Shown here in pieces: positions 17,861 through 25,780 of a DNA stretch of 47,404 nucleotides. Position numbers and translations under genes: made by a program. The stretch's first letter is position 1, and every line of letters starts with the position of its first letter. Source of the stretch: Polaribacter sp. (GTDB lineage Bacteria > Bacteroidota > Bacteroidia > Flavobacteriales > Flavobacteriaceae); the NCBI GenBank assembly GCA_029250685.1, contig JAQXEU010000042.1:1-47404 (forward strand), written 5' to 3'. Under the pieces are notes generated by a model. The model had not been told where the DNA came from, made no database searches, and was given only the letters and a program-made list of their open reading frames with translations.

Positions 17861-17888
17861 AGAAGTAAATATACAAAAGGAAAATGTT

Positions 17889-17909
17889 ATTCCGTACTTG
17901 ATGCGGAAT
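17889..17909. repeat. Short palindromic intergenic element
   Basis: ATTCCG and CGGAAT are separated by a 9-base spacer in the non-coding region upstream of the SDR gene. This resembles the small dispersed palindromes common in flavobacterial intergenic regions; copy number cannot be checked here. Confidence 0.5.
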
Positions 17910-17934
17910 CCATTTTTTGTCAAAAAGTAAATAA

Positions 17935-18105
17935 ATCATTTCTGTTCATTTTGTCTTGACACAAAACGAACCAAAAGGTCAAGTCAATTCCAATGAAATT
18001 ACTCCGTAATGTTTCCTTTCATAATTCCATGCTTAAAGCTATGCTTTGCAATTCCATTATTTTGGAAACTATTTCTGTAATTGGACGAAATTACGTTACT
18101 TAAAA
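17935..18105. repeat. Probable dispersed intergenic repeat, non-coding
   Basis: The 270-base gap between the SDR and mazG genes holds no credible gene. It contains TTTTGTCTTGACACAAAACG, then several small inverted segments (GAAATTAC...GTAAT, GGAATT near the middle, and ATTAC/GTAAT at the end). The first motif resembles a dispersed repeat I associate with Bacteroidota genomes. That assignment is from memory and needs a genome search. Confidence 0.45.
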
Positions 18106-18131
18106 TACTTTTTAGATTCGTTCCAAATTTT

Positions 18132-18911
18132 TTATTTGAAGAATTCTTTTGAATTCTCCCAATGAACATCCATTTCAACAAGTGACATATCAGAAAGTTC
18201 TTTACCTTCTTTTTTTGCTGCTGCTTCTAGAAACTGAAAACGTTTTATAAATTTTTTATTAGTTTTTTCCAACGCATTTTCTGGATTCACATCAATAAAA
18301 CGAGCATAGTTAATCATTGAAAATAAAACATCACCAAATTCAGATTCGATGTTCTCTTTATTTCCGTTTTTTATTTCTTCGTTTAATTCTGATAATTCTT
18401 CTTGAACTTTCTCCCAAACTTGTTGAGGTTCTTCCCAATCAAAACCAATGCTGGCAACTTTATCTTGAATTCGATTTGCTTTTACAAGAGCTGGTAAACT
18501 TTTAGGAACGCCTTCTAGAACCGAAGTTTTACCTTCTTTTAGTTTTAGTTTTTCCCAATTTCGTTGAACTTCTTCTTCATTTTTGACAACAACATCTCCA
18601 TAAATATGTGGATGTCTGGAAACTAATTTATCAGAAATTGAATTGGCGACATCAGCAATATCGAATGCTTTTTTCTCGCTTCCAATTTTTGAATAAAAAA
18701 TAATGTGCAAAAGCACATCACCCAATTCATTTTTTATTTCTTCTAAATCGTTGTCTAAAATTGCATCAGCTAATTCGTAGGTTTCTTCAATCGTTAAATG
18801 TCTTAACGATTCTAAAGTTTGTTTTTTATCCCATGGACATTTCTCTCGAAGTTCGTCCATGATATCTAACAACCTGTTAAACGCTTCTAATTGCTGAGCT
18901 CTAGAATTCAT
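18132..18911 (-). CDS. mazG: Nucleoside triphosphate pyrophosphohydrolase MazG
   Basis: A 259-residue cytoplasmic enzyme that hydrolyses (d)NTPs to NMP and pyrophosphate, cleaning the nucleotide pool. Tandem MazG domains are visible. The first has CPWDKKQTLESLRHLTIEETYE and ELGDVLLHIIFYS; the second has EELSELNEEIKNGN and EFGDVLFSMINYAR. The EExxE and ExxD motifs of the metal site are present. Its start codon directly abuts the stop of the DUF5606 gene, so it is the last gene of the ruvX-def-DUF5606-mazG operon. Confidence 0.95.
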   Translation of the reverse strand: MNSRAQQLEAFNRLLDIMDELREKCPWDKKQTLESLRHLTIEETYELADAILDNDLEEIKNELGDVLLHIIFYSKIGSEKKAFDIADVANSISDKLVSRHPHIYGDVVVKNEEEVQRNWEKLKLKEGKTSVLEGVPKSLPALVKANRIQDKVASIGFDWEEPQQVWEKVQEELSELNEEIKNGNKENIESEFGDVLFSMINYARFIDVNPENALEKTNKKFIKRFQFLEAAAKKEGKELSDMSLVEMDVHWENSKEFFK

Positions 18912-19331
18912 TTATGCTTTTTCTGTTGCTTCGGCTGATAATTCAGCAGTAGAAAAATCGAATCCAGCACCAATTAATAAATTATACCATTGTACAATTT
19001 TCTTAATGTTTGATGTATACACTCTTTCTTGATCGAAATCTGGTAAAATTTCAGAGAAAAAAGATGTTAATTTTGCGCCATTTTCTTTGTGACTAATTGT
19101 TTCTTTTCCTTCTTCTTTTTCAGAAATAGATTTGAAAACTGTTAATAATGGCACTTCTTCATCATACGTGAAGATGGCAATGTTTTCTAATAAACTTACA
19201 TTTTGAGTAGATAGAATTGCAACTCTTTTTTTGTCTGACAACGCTTCAACTATAATTCCTGTTTTTGTTTGTGAAACAACATTAAATAAACCTGGTTTAC
19301 CTGTAATGGCAATAATTTTATTAAACTCCAT
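18912..19331 (-). CDS. DUF5606-family protein
   Basis: A 139-residue soluble protein. MEFNKIIAITGKPGLFNVVSQTKTGIIVEALSDKKRVAI, then IAIFTYDEEVPL and DFDQERVYTSNIKKIVQWYNLL, matches DUF5606, a Bacteroidota family of unknown function. It sits between def and mazG with gaps of 31 and 0 bases. The context suggests a housekeeping role, but I cannot assign one. Confidence 0.85.
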   Translation of the reverse strand: MEFNKIIAITGKPGLFNVVSQTKTGIIVEALSDKKRVAILSTQNVSLLENIAIFTYDEEVPLLTVFKSISEKEEGKETISHKENGAKLTSFFSEILPDFDQERVYTSNIKKIVQWYNLLIGAGFDFSTAELSAEATEKA

Positions 19332-19362
19332 TGATAATTTTTTAAGTGTCGATTTTATCGAC

Positions 19363-19950
19363 TTATTTCTTTTTTAACTTCGTAAAACGCATTCTGTAAT
19401 CTGCTTTTATTTTTCCTTTAGATATATTTTCTAATTTCTTTTTGATCAATCTTTTCTTTAATGTAGATAATTTATCGGTAAATAAAATTCCCTCAATATG
19501 ATCATATTCGTGTTGAAAAACTCTCGCAGCCAAACCGTTTAAAGTTCTGGTATGCTTTTCAAATTTTTCATCTTGATATTCAATTGTAATTTCTTCTTGT
19601 CTAAATACATCTTCTCTGACATCCGGAATACTTAAGCACCCCTCGTTGAAAGCCCATTCATCACCTTTTTCTTCAACGATTTTCGGGTTGATGAATACGT
19701 GTTTAAAATCTGCTAAAACGTTTCTGTCTTCTTCAGAAAGCTCTTCGTCTTCACCAAAAGGAGAGGCATCAATAATAAATAAACGAATTGCTTTTCCAAT
19801 TTGTGGAGCAGCTAAGCCAACACCACTAGCTTTGTACATGGTTTCTTTCATGTTGGTAATTAAAGTATCTAATTCTGGATACTCTTTATCAATCTCTATT
19901 CCTACTTTTCTTAAAACAGGATCACCGTAAGCGACTATTGGTAATATCAT
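19363..19950 (-). CDS. def: Peptide deformylase
   Basis: A 195-residue metalloenzyme that removes the N-formyl group from nascent proteins. All three family motifs are present: GVGLAAPQIG (about 43-52), EGCLSIP with the metal-binding Cys, and QHEYDHIEG with two metal His and the catalytic Glu. Length is normal. It follows ruvX after 50 bases and precedes the DUF5606 gene. Confidence 0.97.
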   Translation of the reverse strand: MILPIVAYGDPVLRKVGIEIDKEYPELDTLITNMKETMYKASGVGLAAPQIGKAIRLFIIDASPFGEDEELSEEDRNVLADFKHVFINPKIVEEKGDEWAFNEGCLSIPDVREDVFRQEEITIEYQDEKFEKHTRTLNGLAARVFQHEYDHIEGILFTDKLSTLKKRLIKKKLENISKGKIKADYRMRFTKLKKK

Positions 19951-20000
19951 TTATTGTAAAATTTGCTGCAAAAATACGAAGAACATATAAGTTGAAAAAC

Positions 20001-20411
20001 TTATTTGTTATATAAATAAGATTGCAAAATAATTGTGGCGCTAATTTCGTCAATCAATCCTTTATTTTGACGCTGTTTTTTCTTCATTCCTCCATCTAAC
20101 ATTGATTGAAAAGCCATTTTTGAAGTAAAACGTTCATCAACTCTTTGTATAGGGATTTTTGGGTGATTTTTAGATAATTTTTCTAAAAAAGGGGTTATCA
20201 AAGCTTCACTTTCGCTATCAGAATAATCCATTTGTTTTGGTAATCCAACTAAAAAAAGTTCAACTTTTTCTTTTTTAATATAGTCTTTTAAAAACGGAAT
20301 TAAATCAGAAGTAGCAACAGTTGTCAATCCAGAAGCAATAATCTGTAATTCGTCTGTAACAGCAATTCCTGTTCTTATTTTTCCAAAATCAATTGCTAAA
20401 ATTCTACTCAT
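20001..20411 (-). CDS. ruvX: Holliday junction resolvase-like/pre-16S rRNA nuclease (YqgF family)
   Basis: A 136-residue RNase H-fold nuclease. AIDFGKIRTGIAVTDE carries the first catalytic Asp, VGLPKQMDYSDSE and VDERFTSKMA are family motifs, and KGLIDEISATIILQSYL holds the last acidic residue. In E. coli YqgF processes the 5' end of 16S rRNA; Holliday junction activity has also been proposed. It heads the minus-strand operon and is divergent from dapD. Confidence 0.95.
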   Translation of the reverse strand: MSRILAIDFGKIRTGIAVTDELQIIASGLTTVATSDLIPFLKDYIKKEKVELFLVGLPKQMDYSDSESEALITPFLEKLSKNHPKIPIQRVDERFTSKMAFQSMLDGGMKKKQRQNKGLIDEISATIILQSYLYNK

Positions 20412-20427
20412 TTAAAATCATTTTTGG

Positions 20428-20435
20428 CAAAAATA
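20428..20435 (-). promoter_or_regulatory. Likely -7 box for ruvX operon
   Basis: Read on the minus strand, TATTTTTG lies 16 bases upstream of the ruvX ATG, matching TAnnTTTG. CAA triplets for the -33 element lie somewhat close (about 15 bases), so confidence is moderate. Confidence 0.45.
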
Positions 20436-20504
20436 CGGAATTTAAACAAGCAAGAAATATCTGTTTAAAAAATGTATCTTCGCTTCTAATTTTAATGAGA
20501 GATT

Positions 20505-20512
20505 TATATTTG
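20505..20512 (+). promoter_or_regulatory. Likely -7 box for dapD
   Basis: TATATTTG matches the Bacteroidetes -7 consensus 19 bases before the dapD ATG, giving a leader of about 15 bases. No clear TTG at -33. Confidence 0.5.
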
Positions 20513-20531
20513 CAAAAATATATTTTAGATA

Positions 20532-21347
20532 ATGGAAAACTTAAGGGAAACAATAGAAAATGCTTGGATTAATAGAGCGTTATTAAAAGAAGTAAACACA
20601 ATTCTTGCAATCAGAAAAGTAATAGATTTATTGGATGCTGGAACTCTAAGGGTTGCTGAGCCAACTGCAAATGGTTGGCAAGTAAATGAATGGGTTAAGA
20701 AAGGTGTTGTTTTATATTTTCCGATTCAGAAAATGAAAACTTTAGAAGCTGGTATTTTTGAGTATCACGATAAAATTCCGTTGAAAAGAAATTATGCAGA
20801 AAAAGGAATAAGAGTTGTACCAAACGCGGTTGCTCGTCATGGTGCTTATATTTCTTCAGGAACTATTTTAATGCCAAGTTATGTAAATATTGGTGCTTAT
20901 GTGGATGAAGGAACGATGGTTGATACATGGGCAACAGTTGGTTCTTGTGCACAGATTGGTAAAAATGTACATTTATCTGGTGGAGTTGGAATTGGTGGAG
21001 TTTTAGAGCCATTACAAGCAGCTCCTGTAATTATTGAAGATGGCGCTTTTGTGGGGTCTCGTTGTATTGTTGTAGAAGGAGTAAAAGTGGAAACAGAAGC
21101 TGTTTTAGGTGCAAATGTAGTGTTAACGGCATCAACAAAAATTATTGATGTTACCGGCGAAGAACCAATTGAAATGAAAGGAATTGTTCCTGCACGTTCA
21201 GTTGTAATTCCTGGAAGTTATACAAAAAAGTTTGCAGCTGGAGAATATAACGTTCCCTGTGCACTAATTATTGGTAAACGTAAAGAAAGTACTGATAAAA
21301 AAACATCGTTAAATGATGCATTACGTGAATATGATGTAGCGGTTTAG
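20532..21347 (+). CDS. dapD: 2,3,4,5-tetrahydropyridine-2,6-dicarboxylate N-succinyltransferase
   Basis: A 271-residue enzyme of the succinylase branch of lysine/meso-diaminopimelate synthesis, using succinyl-CoA. The N-terminal helical domain (ENAWINRALL, LDAGTLRVAEPTANGWQVNEWVKKGVVLYF) leads to a left-handed beta-helix of hexapeptide repeats (GTILMPSYVNIGAYVDEGTM, GVGIGGVLEPLQAAPVIIED, GAFVGSRCIVVEGVKVE). Length matches E. coli DapD (274). The next gene starts 3 bases after the stop, so dapD leads a five-gene plus-strand run. Confidence 0.97.
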   Translation: MENLRETIENAWINRALLKEVNTILAIRKVIDLLDAGTLRVAEPTANGWQVNEWVKKGVVLYFPIQKMKTLEAGIFEYHDKIPLKRNYAEKGIRVVPNAVARHGAYISSGTILMPSYVNIGAYVDEGTMVDTWATVGSCAQIGKNVHLSGGVGIGGVLEPLQAAPVIIEDGAFVGSRCIVVEGVKVETEAVLGANVVLTASTKIIDVTGEEPIEMKGIVPARSVVIPGSYTKKFAAGEYNVPCALIIGKRKESTDKKTSLNDALREYDVAV

Positions 21348-21350
21348 TTT

Positions 21351-23114
21351 ATGACAAAAATTACAGCAATAATTCCAACTTTTAACGAAGAATCTAATAT
21401 TCAAAGAGCATTAGAGTCGGTTAGTTTTGCTGATGAAATCATTGTTGTTGATTCTTTTAGTACAGATAGAACTGTAGCTATTGTTAAAGAATCTAATGCT
21501 ATTTTACTTCAAAGAAAATTTGATGATTTTTCTAATCAAAAGAATTTTGCAATTGAAAAATCTTCTAACGAATGGTTTTTTTTATTAGATGCTGATGAAA
21601 GAATTCCTAATAATTTAAAAACTGAAATTCAAGAAGCAATTACTACAGTAAATAGTTTTAATGCTTATTATGTTTATAGAAATTTTTTCTTTAAAAACAA
21701 AAAGTTAAGCTATAGTGGATGGAGAAGAGATAAGGTAATTCGATTGTTTAAAAAAGACTCTTGTAAATATGAAGGGAAAGTTCACGAGAAAATATCTACA
21801 AAAGGAGAAGTTGGATTCTTAAAAGGAAAACTGAATCATTATTCTTATAAAAACTACAATCAATATAAAAAGAAGCTTAAAAATTACGCAAAGCTACAAG
21901 CGCAAGAATTGCTAGAAAAAGGGTTGTTTGTTACGCCATATCATTTGTTTCTTAAACCTATTATTCGTTTTTTTATTCAATTTATAATCCAATTTGGGTT
22001 TCTAGATGGTGTCAAAGGACTTGTGATTTCTTGGGTTCATGCATTTGGAGTTTGGAGACGATATCTAGAGGTTTTGAATCTAAAATATAGAAAAGTAAAA
22101 ATCATAAAAAGCCCAATTGAAAATTTTGATGCAAATAATGCAGATAAAGAAGTTTCTATCATTATTGTAAATTATAAGAGTTGGAAACATTTAAAAAATT
22201 GTTTGGATGCGATAACTCATTTTAAACAAGATAACTTTTCTTTTGAGGTGGTCGTTGTTGATAATAAATCTGAAGACGGAAAATTAAAAGAATTCTCTGA
22301 AAAATATTCTCAGTTTAAATTTGTAGAAAATTCAGGCAACAACGGTTTTGCGAACGGTTGTAATTTAGGAGCAATACAATCTGTGGGGAAAAACATGTTG
22401 TTTTTAAATCCTGATACGATTGCAAATGAAAATGTAATTGATGAAATGATAACTTGTTTAAATGCTAATGAAAACTATGGAATTGTATCATGTAACCAGT
22501 TAAATAATAATGGTTCTTTTGAAAATATAGATAGAATTTTCCCAGGGATTTTAACTTTATTTGGTATTACAAGAGCTTTCTATAGGCTTCTTGCAAAAGA
22601 AACAAAACAAGACGAGGAAAGGATTTTTCCTGATTGGGTTTCTGGTTCAGTAGTTTTTATTTCTAGAAAATGGTTTCAAAAAATAAATGGCTGGAATGAA
22701 GATTATTGGATGTATTCTGAAGATGTTGATTTAAGTAAAAAAGTGAGAGATGCAAATGGAGAGATTGTGTTACTTAAAAATGTAAACATTATTCATAACC
22801 ATGGCGGCGCATCAAGAATAAACATTGGTACTTCAAAGATTACGAAATCTGAAGTGTTAATTTCTAAACACATTTATATAAGAAATCACTTTAAAGGAAT
22901 TACAAGATTTATATTGTTATTTCTTTTAGTTTTAATGAGCTTAATTTCTAAAACATTGTTAGCAATTATAGGAATTTGTTTCTTTTTTATTCCGAAACTA
23001 AAATTAAATCTATATTTGTTTTTTGAATTGATAAAATATTATGGTCATTCACTAAAAAAAGGAACTTGGTTAAGTAAAAGATCCATGAATCTACCTTTTA
23101 AAAATCACCAATAA
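21351..23114 (+). CDS. Glycosyltransferase with two fused GT2 domains
   Basis: A 587-residue protein made of two complete family-2 glycosyltransferase domains. Residues 1 to about 250 resemble WaaE/KdtX-type core glycosyltransferases: AIIPTFNEESNIQRALESV, DEIIVVDSFSTDRT, FLLDADERIP and YEGKVHEKI. From about residue 268 a second domain resembles WbbL-type rhamnosyltransferases: VSIIIVNYKSWKHLKNCLDA, VVVDNKSEDGK, FLNPDTIA and NEDYWMYSEDVDLSKKV. A C-terminal hydrophobic region (about 505-555) anchors it to the membrane. It probably builds a lipopolysaccharide or surface glycan. No frameshift or stop lies between the halves, so the fusion is real in this sequence. Confidence 0.88.
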   Translation: MTKITAIIPTFNEESNIQRALESVSFADEIIVVDSFSTDRTVAIVKESNAILLQRKFDDFSNQKNFAIEKSSNEWFFLLDADERIPNNLKTEIQEAITTVNSFNAYYVYRNFFFKNKKLSYSGWRRDKVIRLFKKDSCKYEGKVHEKISTKGEVGFLKGKLNHYSYKNYNQYKKKLKNYAKLQAQELLEKGLFVTPYHLFLKPIIRFFIQFIIQFGFLDGVKGLVISWVHAFGVWRRYLEVLNLKYRKVKIIKSPIENFDANNADKEVSIIIVNYKSWKHLKNCLDAITHFKQDNFSFEVVVVDNKSEDGKLKEFSEKYSQFKFVENSGNNGFANGCNLGAIQSVGKNMLFLNPDTIANENVIDEMITCLNANENYGIVSCNQLNNNGSFENIDRIFPGILTLFGITRAFYRLLAKETKQDEERIFPDWVSGSVVFISRKWFQKINGWNEDYWMYSEDVDLSKKVRDANGEIVLLKNVNIIHNHGGASRINIGTSKITKSEVLISKHIYIRNHFKGITRFILLFLLVLMSLISKTLLAIIGICFFFIPKLKLNLYLFFELIKYYGHSLKKGTWLSKRSMNLPFKNHQ

Positions 23115-23125
23115 ACTAACTTATT

Positions 23126-23776
23126 ATGGATGTAAAAGATGCAGAATATTATAAAAATGTAAGACCAGAAATGTTAGGTTTTATTCCGAAATCAGCAAAA
23201 ACTATTTTAGAAATTGGTTGTGGATCTGGTAATTTTTCTGCACAATTGGTAAAGGATGGAGTAGAAACTTGGGGAGTTGAACCGTTTGAGGAATCTGCAA
23301 AAGAAGCAACAGAAAAACTAACAAAAGTACTTTTAGGAACACTTGATGAAGTTTTACAAGATTTACCAGATAATTATTTTGATGCCATTGTGATGAATGA
23401 TGTTATTGAGCATTTGTTAGAGCCATGGGATGATATTATAAATCTAAAATCAAAATTAAAAAAAGAAGGTGTTTTAGTAACTTCAATTCCTAATGTTAGA
23501 TATTCTAAAAACATTTTTAAATTGATTTTTAACAGAGATTGGAAATACACAGATGATTTAATTTTAGATAGAACACATTATCGTTTTTTTACTAAAAAAA
23601 GTATCAAAAGAATGTATAAGGATTGTGGTTATAACATTCTACGTATTAAAGGAATAAATACTACAAAGTCATTTTTGTATTTTCCATTTGCAGTGTTGTT
23701 TAATATTGTTTTGTTAGGTTCTCAATTAGATATGTTTTATATGCAACATGCAACAGTAGCAAAGAAAAATGAATAA
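23126..23776 (+). CDS. Class I SAM-dependent methyltransferase
   Basis: A 216-residue methyltransferase. Motif I is LEIGCGSGNFSAQL (about 30-43), followed by an acidic residue after the second strand (WGVEPFEES) and FDAIVMNDVIEHLLEPWD (motif IV region). This is the Methyltransf_11/23 type often found in surface polysaccharide loci. Position 12 bases after the double-domain glycosyltransferase suggests a sugar or lipid-linked glycan substrate; this is inference. A hydrophobic stretch near the C-terminus (FLYFPFAVLFNIVLLG) may contact the membrane. Confidence 0.85.
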   Translation: MDVKDAEYYKNVRPEMLGFIPKSAKTILEIGCGSGNFSAQLVKDGVETWGVEPFEESAKEATEKLTKVLLGTLDEVLQDLPDNYFDAIVMNDVIEHLLEPWDDIINLKSKLKKEGVLVTSIPNVRYSKNIFKLIFNRDWKYTDDLILDRTHYRFFTKKSIKRMYKDCGYNILRIKGINTTKSFLYFPFAVLFNIVLLGSQLDMFYMQHATVAKKNE

Positions 23777-23788
23777 ATTTTATCAGTT

Positions 23789-24349
23789 TTGAACACAGAA
23801 GAAATTCAAAATATTTCAACTTTATTAGAAGAAGGCAAAACACTTTTATATCCCACAGATACTGTTTGGGGAATTGGTTGTGATGCTACAGATTTTAATG
23901 CGATTTCTAAAATTTACAATATAAAGCAACGAGCAGAAAGTAAGAGCTTAATTGTTCTTGTTGATTCACTACTGATGCTTCAAAAATATGTGAAACTTAT
24001 CCCAGAAAAAGCGATTGAAATTTTAAGAAAATCGATAAAACCCACAACAATCATTTATCAAAACCCTAAAGGTTTAGCTAAAAATTGTAGTTCATCCGAT
24101 AATACTATTGCGATTCGAATCGTACAAAGCGAATTCTGTAAAGAATTAATTCATCAATTTGGGAAACCAATTGTATCTACTTCAGCAAATGTAAGTGGAG
24201 AACCTACACCAAAGAGCTTTGCAGAAATAAGCAGAACAATTTTGGATAGCGTAGATTATGTAGTAAATTTGCAGCAAGAAAAAATAACATCAACTTCATC
24301 AAGAATTTTAAGAATTACAGATGAAAAAGTTGAAGTTATTAGAGAATAA
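23789..24349 (+). CDS. tsaC: L-threonylcarbamoyladenylate synthase (Sua5/YrdC family)
   Basis: A 186-residue YrdC-domain enzyme that makes threonylcarbamoyl-AMP for the t6A37 modification of tRNAs reading ANN codons. Motifs: LLYPTDTVWGIGCDA at the N-terminus, IYNIKQRAESKSLIVLV (the nucleotide/substrate site), AIRIVQSEFCKELI and IVSTSANVSGEPTPK. The start is TTG at 23789, directly followed by the conserved NTEEIQN; no ATG fits. It is a short, single-domain form. The next gene, cca, is also for tRNA maturation. Confidence 0.92.
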   Translation: MNTEEIQNISTLLEEGKTLLYPTDTVWGIGCDATDFNAISKIYNIKQRAESKSLIVLVDSLLMLQKYVKLIPEKAIEILRKSIKPTTIIYQNPKGLAKNCSSSDNTIAIRIVQSEFCKELIHQFGKPIVSTSANVSGEPTPKSFAEISRTILDSVDYVVNLQQEKITSTSSRILRITDEKVEVIRE

Positions 24350-24353
24350 TTCT

Positions 24354-25772
24354 ATGCAACAACAATTTTATAAAGAAGCGCTTCACGCATCAATTTTCAA
24401 TTATATTTCAAAAGCATCTCAATTATTAAACATAAAAAGTTATGTAATTGGTGGCTTTGTGCGTGATTATTTAATGGAAAGAGGAGATGCAAAAGATGTT
24501 GATGTTGTTGCAGTAGGAAGTGGAATAGAATTGGCTGAAAAAGTTGCTGAATTATTACCCACAAGACCAAAAGTGCAAGTATTTAAAACCTACGGAACAG
24601 CAATGTTACGTTATAAAGATATTGAAATTGAGTTTGTTGGCGCAAGAAAAGAATCGTATTCTGAAGAAAGTAGAAATCCAGAAGTTGAAGAAGGAACACT
24701 ACAAGATGATCAAAATAGAAGGGATTTTACAATAAATGCGTTGGCCTTAAGTTTAAATAAAGAAGATTTTGGGTTATTGTTAGATCCGTTTAATGGAGTA
24801 GAAGATTTGAATTCTAAAATAATTAGAACTCCTTTAGAGCCAAATGTCACCTATTCTGATGATCCTTTGAGAATGATGCGCGCAATAAGATTCGCAAGTC
24901 AACTGCATTTTACAATTGAGAATAATTCATTAGAAGCGATTTCAAAAAATGCAGATCGATTAAAAATTATCACCAAAGAAAGAATTGTTGATGAACTGAA
25001 TAAAATGATGCTTTCTGTAAAACCTTCAGTTGGATTCTTGTTATTAGAATCAACACAATTATTGCCATTGATTTTACCAGAATTAATTGCGTTAAAAGGA
25101 GTAGAAGAAGTAGAAGGACAAAAGCATAAAGATAATTTTTACCATACCTTAGAAGTTGTAGATAATATTTCTAAAAACACAAAAGATGTTTGGTTGCGTT
25201 GGGCTGCTTTGTTACACGATATCGGAAAAGCACCAACAAAAAAGTTTCATAAAAAAATTGGATGGACATTTCATGCACACGAATTTGTAGGCTCAAAAAT
25301 GGTTTTTAAATTATTCAAACGTTTAAAAATGCCATTGAATAATAAAATGAAATTTGTTCAAAAAATGGTCTTGCTAAGTTCAAGGCCAATTGTATTGGCT
25401 TCTGAAGTTACTGATTCTGCTGTTCGTAGATTGATTTTTGATTCTGGTGATGATATTGAATCTTTAATGACGTTGTGTGAAGCAGATATTACGACTAAGA
25501 ATCCAAATAAATTTAAACGTTATCATAAGAATTTTGAATTGGTCCGTAGAAAAATAAAAGAAGTTGAAGAGCGCGATCAAGTGCGTAATTTTCAACCTCC
25601 AATTTCTGGTGAATTGATTATGAAAACGTTTAATCTTGAACCTTGCCGAGAAATAGGTCAATTAAAAGAAGCGATAAAAGAAGCGATTTTAGAAGGTGTA
25701 ATTCCGAATGAATATGAAGCTTCGTATCAATTTATGCTAGAAAAAGGTAAGGCATTAGGGTTGAAAAAGTAA
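24354..25772 (+). CDS. cca: CCA tRNA nucleotidyltransferase (HD-domain form)
   Basis: A 472-residue enzyme that adds or repairs the 3' CCA of tRNA. The head domain shows YVIGGFVRDYLMERGDAKDVDVVAVG with the GG and DxD metal motifs, then RRDFTINALALSL and DPLRMMRAIRFASQL. The C-terminal part carries an HD domain (WAALLHDIGKAPT, with an upstream His in HKDNFYHTLEVVDNI). The ATG at 24354 lies 4 bases after the tsaC stop; an upstream in-frame ATG would overlap tsaC. A poly(A) polymerase activity cannot be excluded, but the single gene and family favour CCA addition. Confidence 0.93.
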   Translation: MQQQFYKEALHASIFNYISKASQLLNIKSYVIGGFVRDYLMERGDAKDVDVVAVGSGIELAEKVAELLPTRPKVQVFKTYGTAMLRYKDIEIEFVGARKESYSEESRNPEVEEGTLQDDQNRRDFTINALALSLNKEDFGLLLDPFNGVEDLNSKIIRTPLEPNVTYSDDPLRMMRAIRFASQLHFTIENNSLEAISKNADRLKIITKERIVDELNKMMLSVKPSVGFLLLESTQLLPLILPELIALKGVEEVEGQKHKDNFYHTLEVVDNISKNTKDVWLRWAALLHDIGKAPTKKFHKKIGWTFHAHEFVGSKMVFKLFKRLKMPLNNKMKFVQKMVLLSSRPIVLASEVTDSAVRRLIFDSGDDIESLMTLCEADITTKNPNKFKRYHKNFELVRRKIKEVEERDQVRNFQPPISGELIMKTFNLEPCREIGQLKEAIKEAILEGVIPNEYEASYQFMLEKGKALGLKK

Positions 25773-25780
25773 ATCAATTT

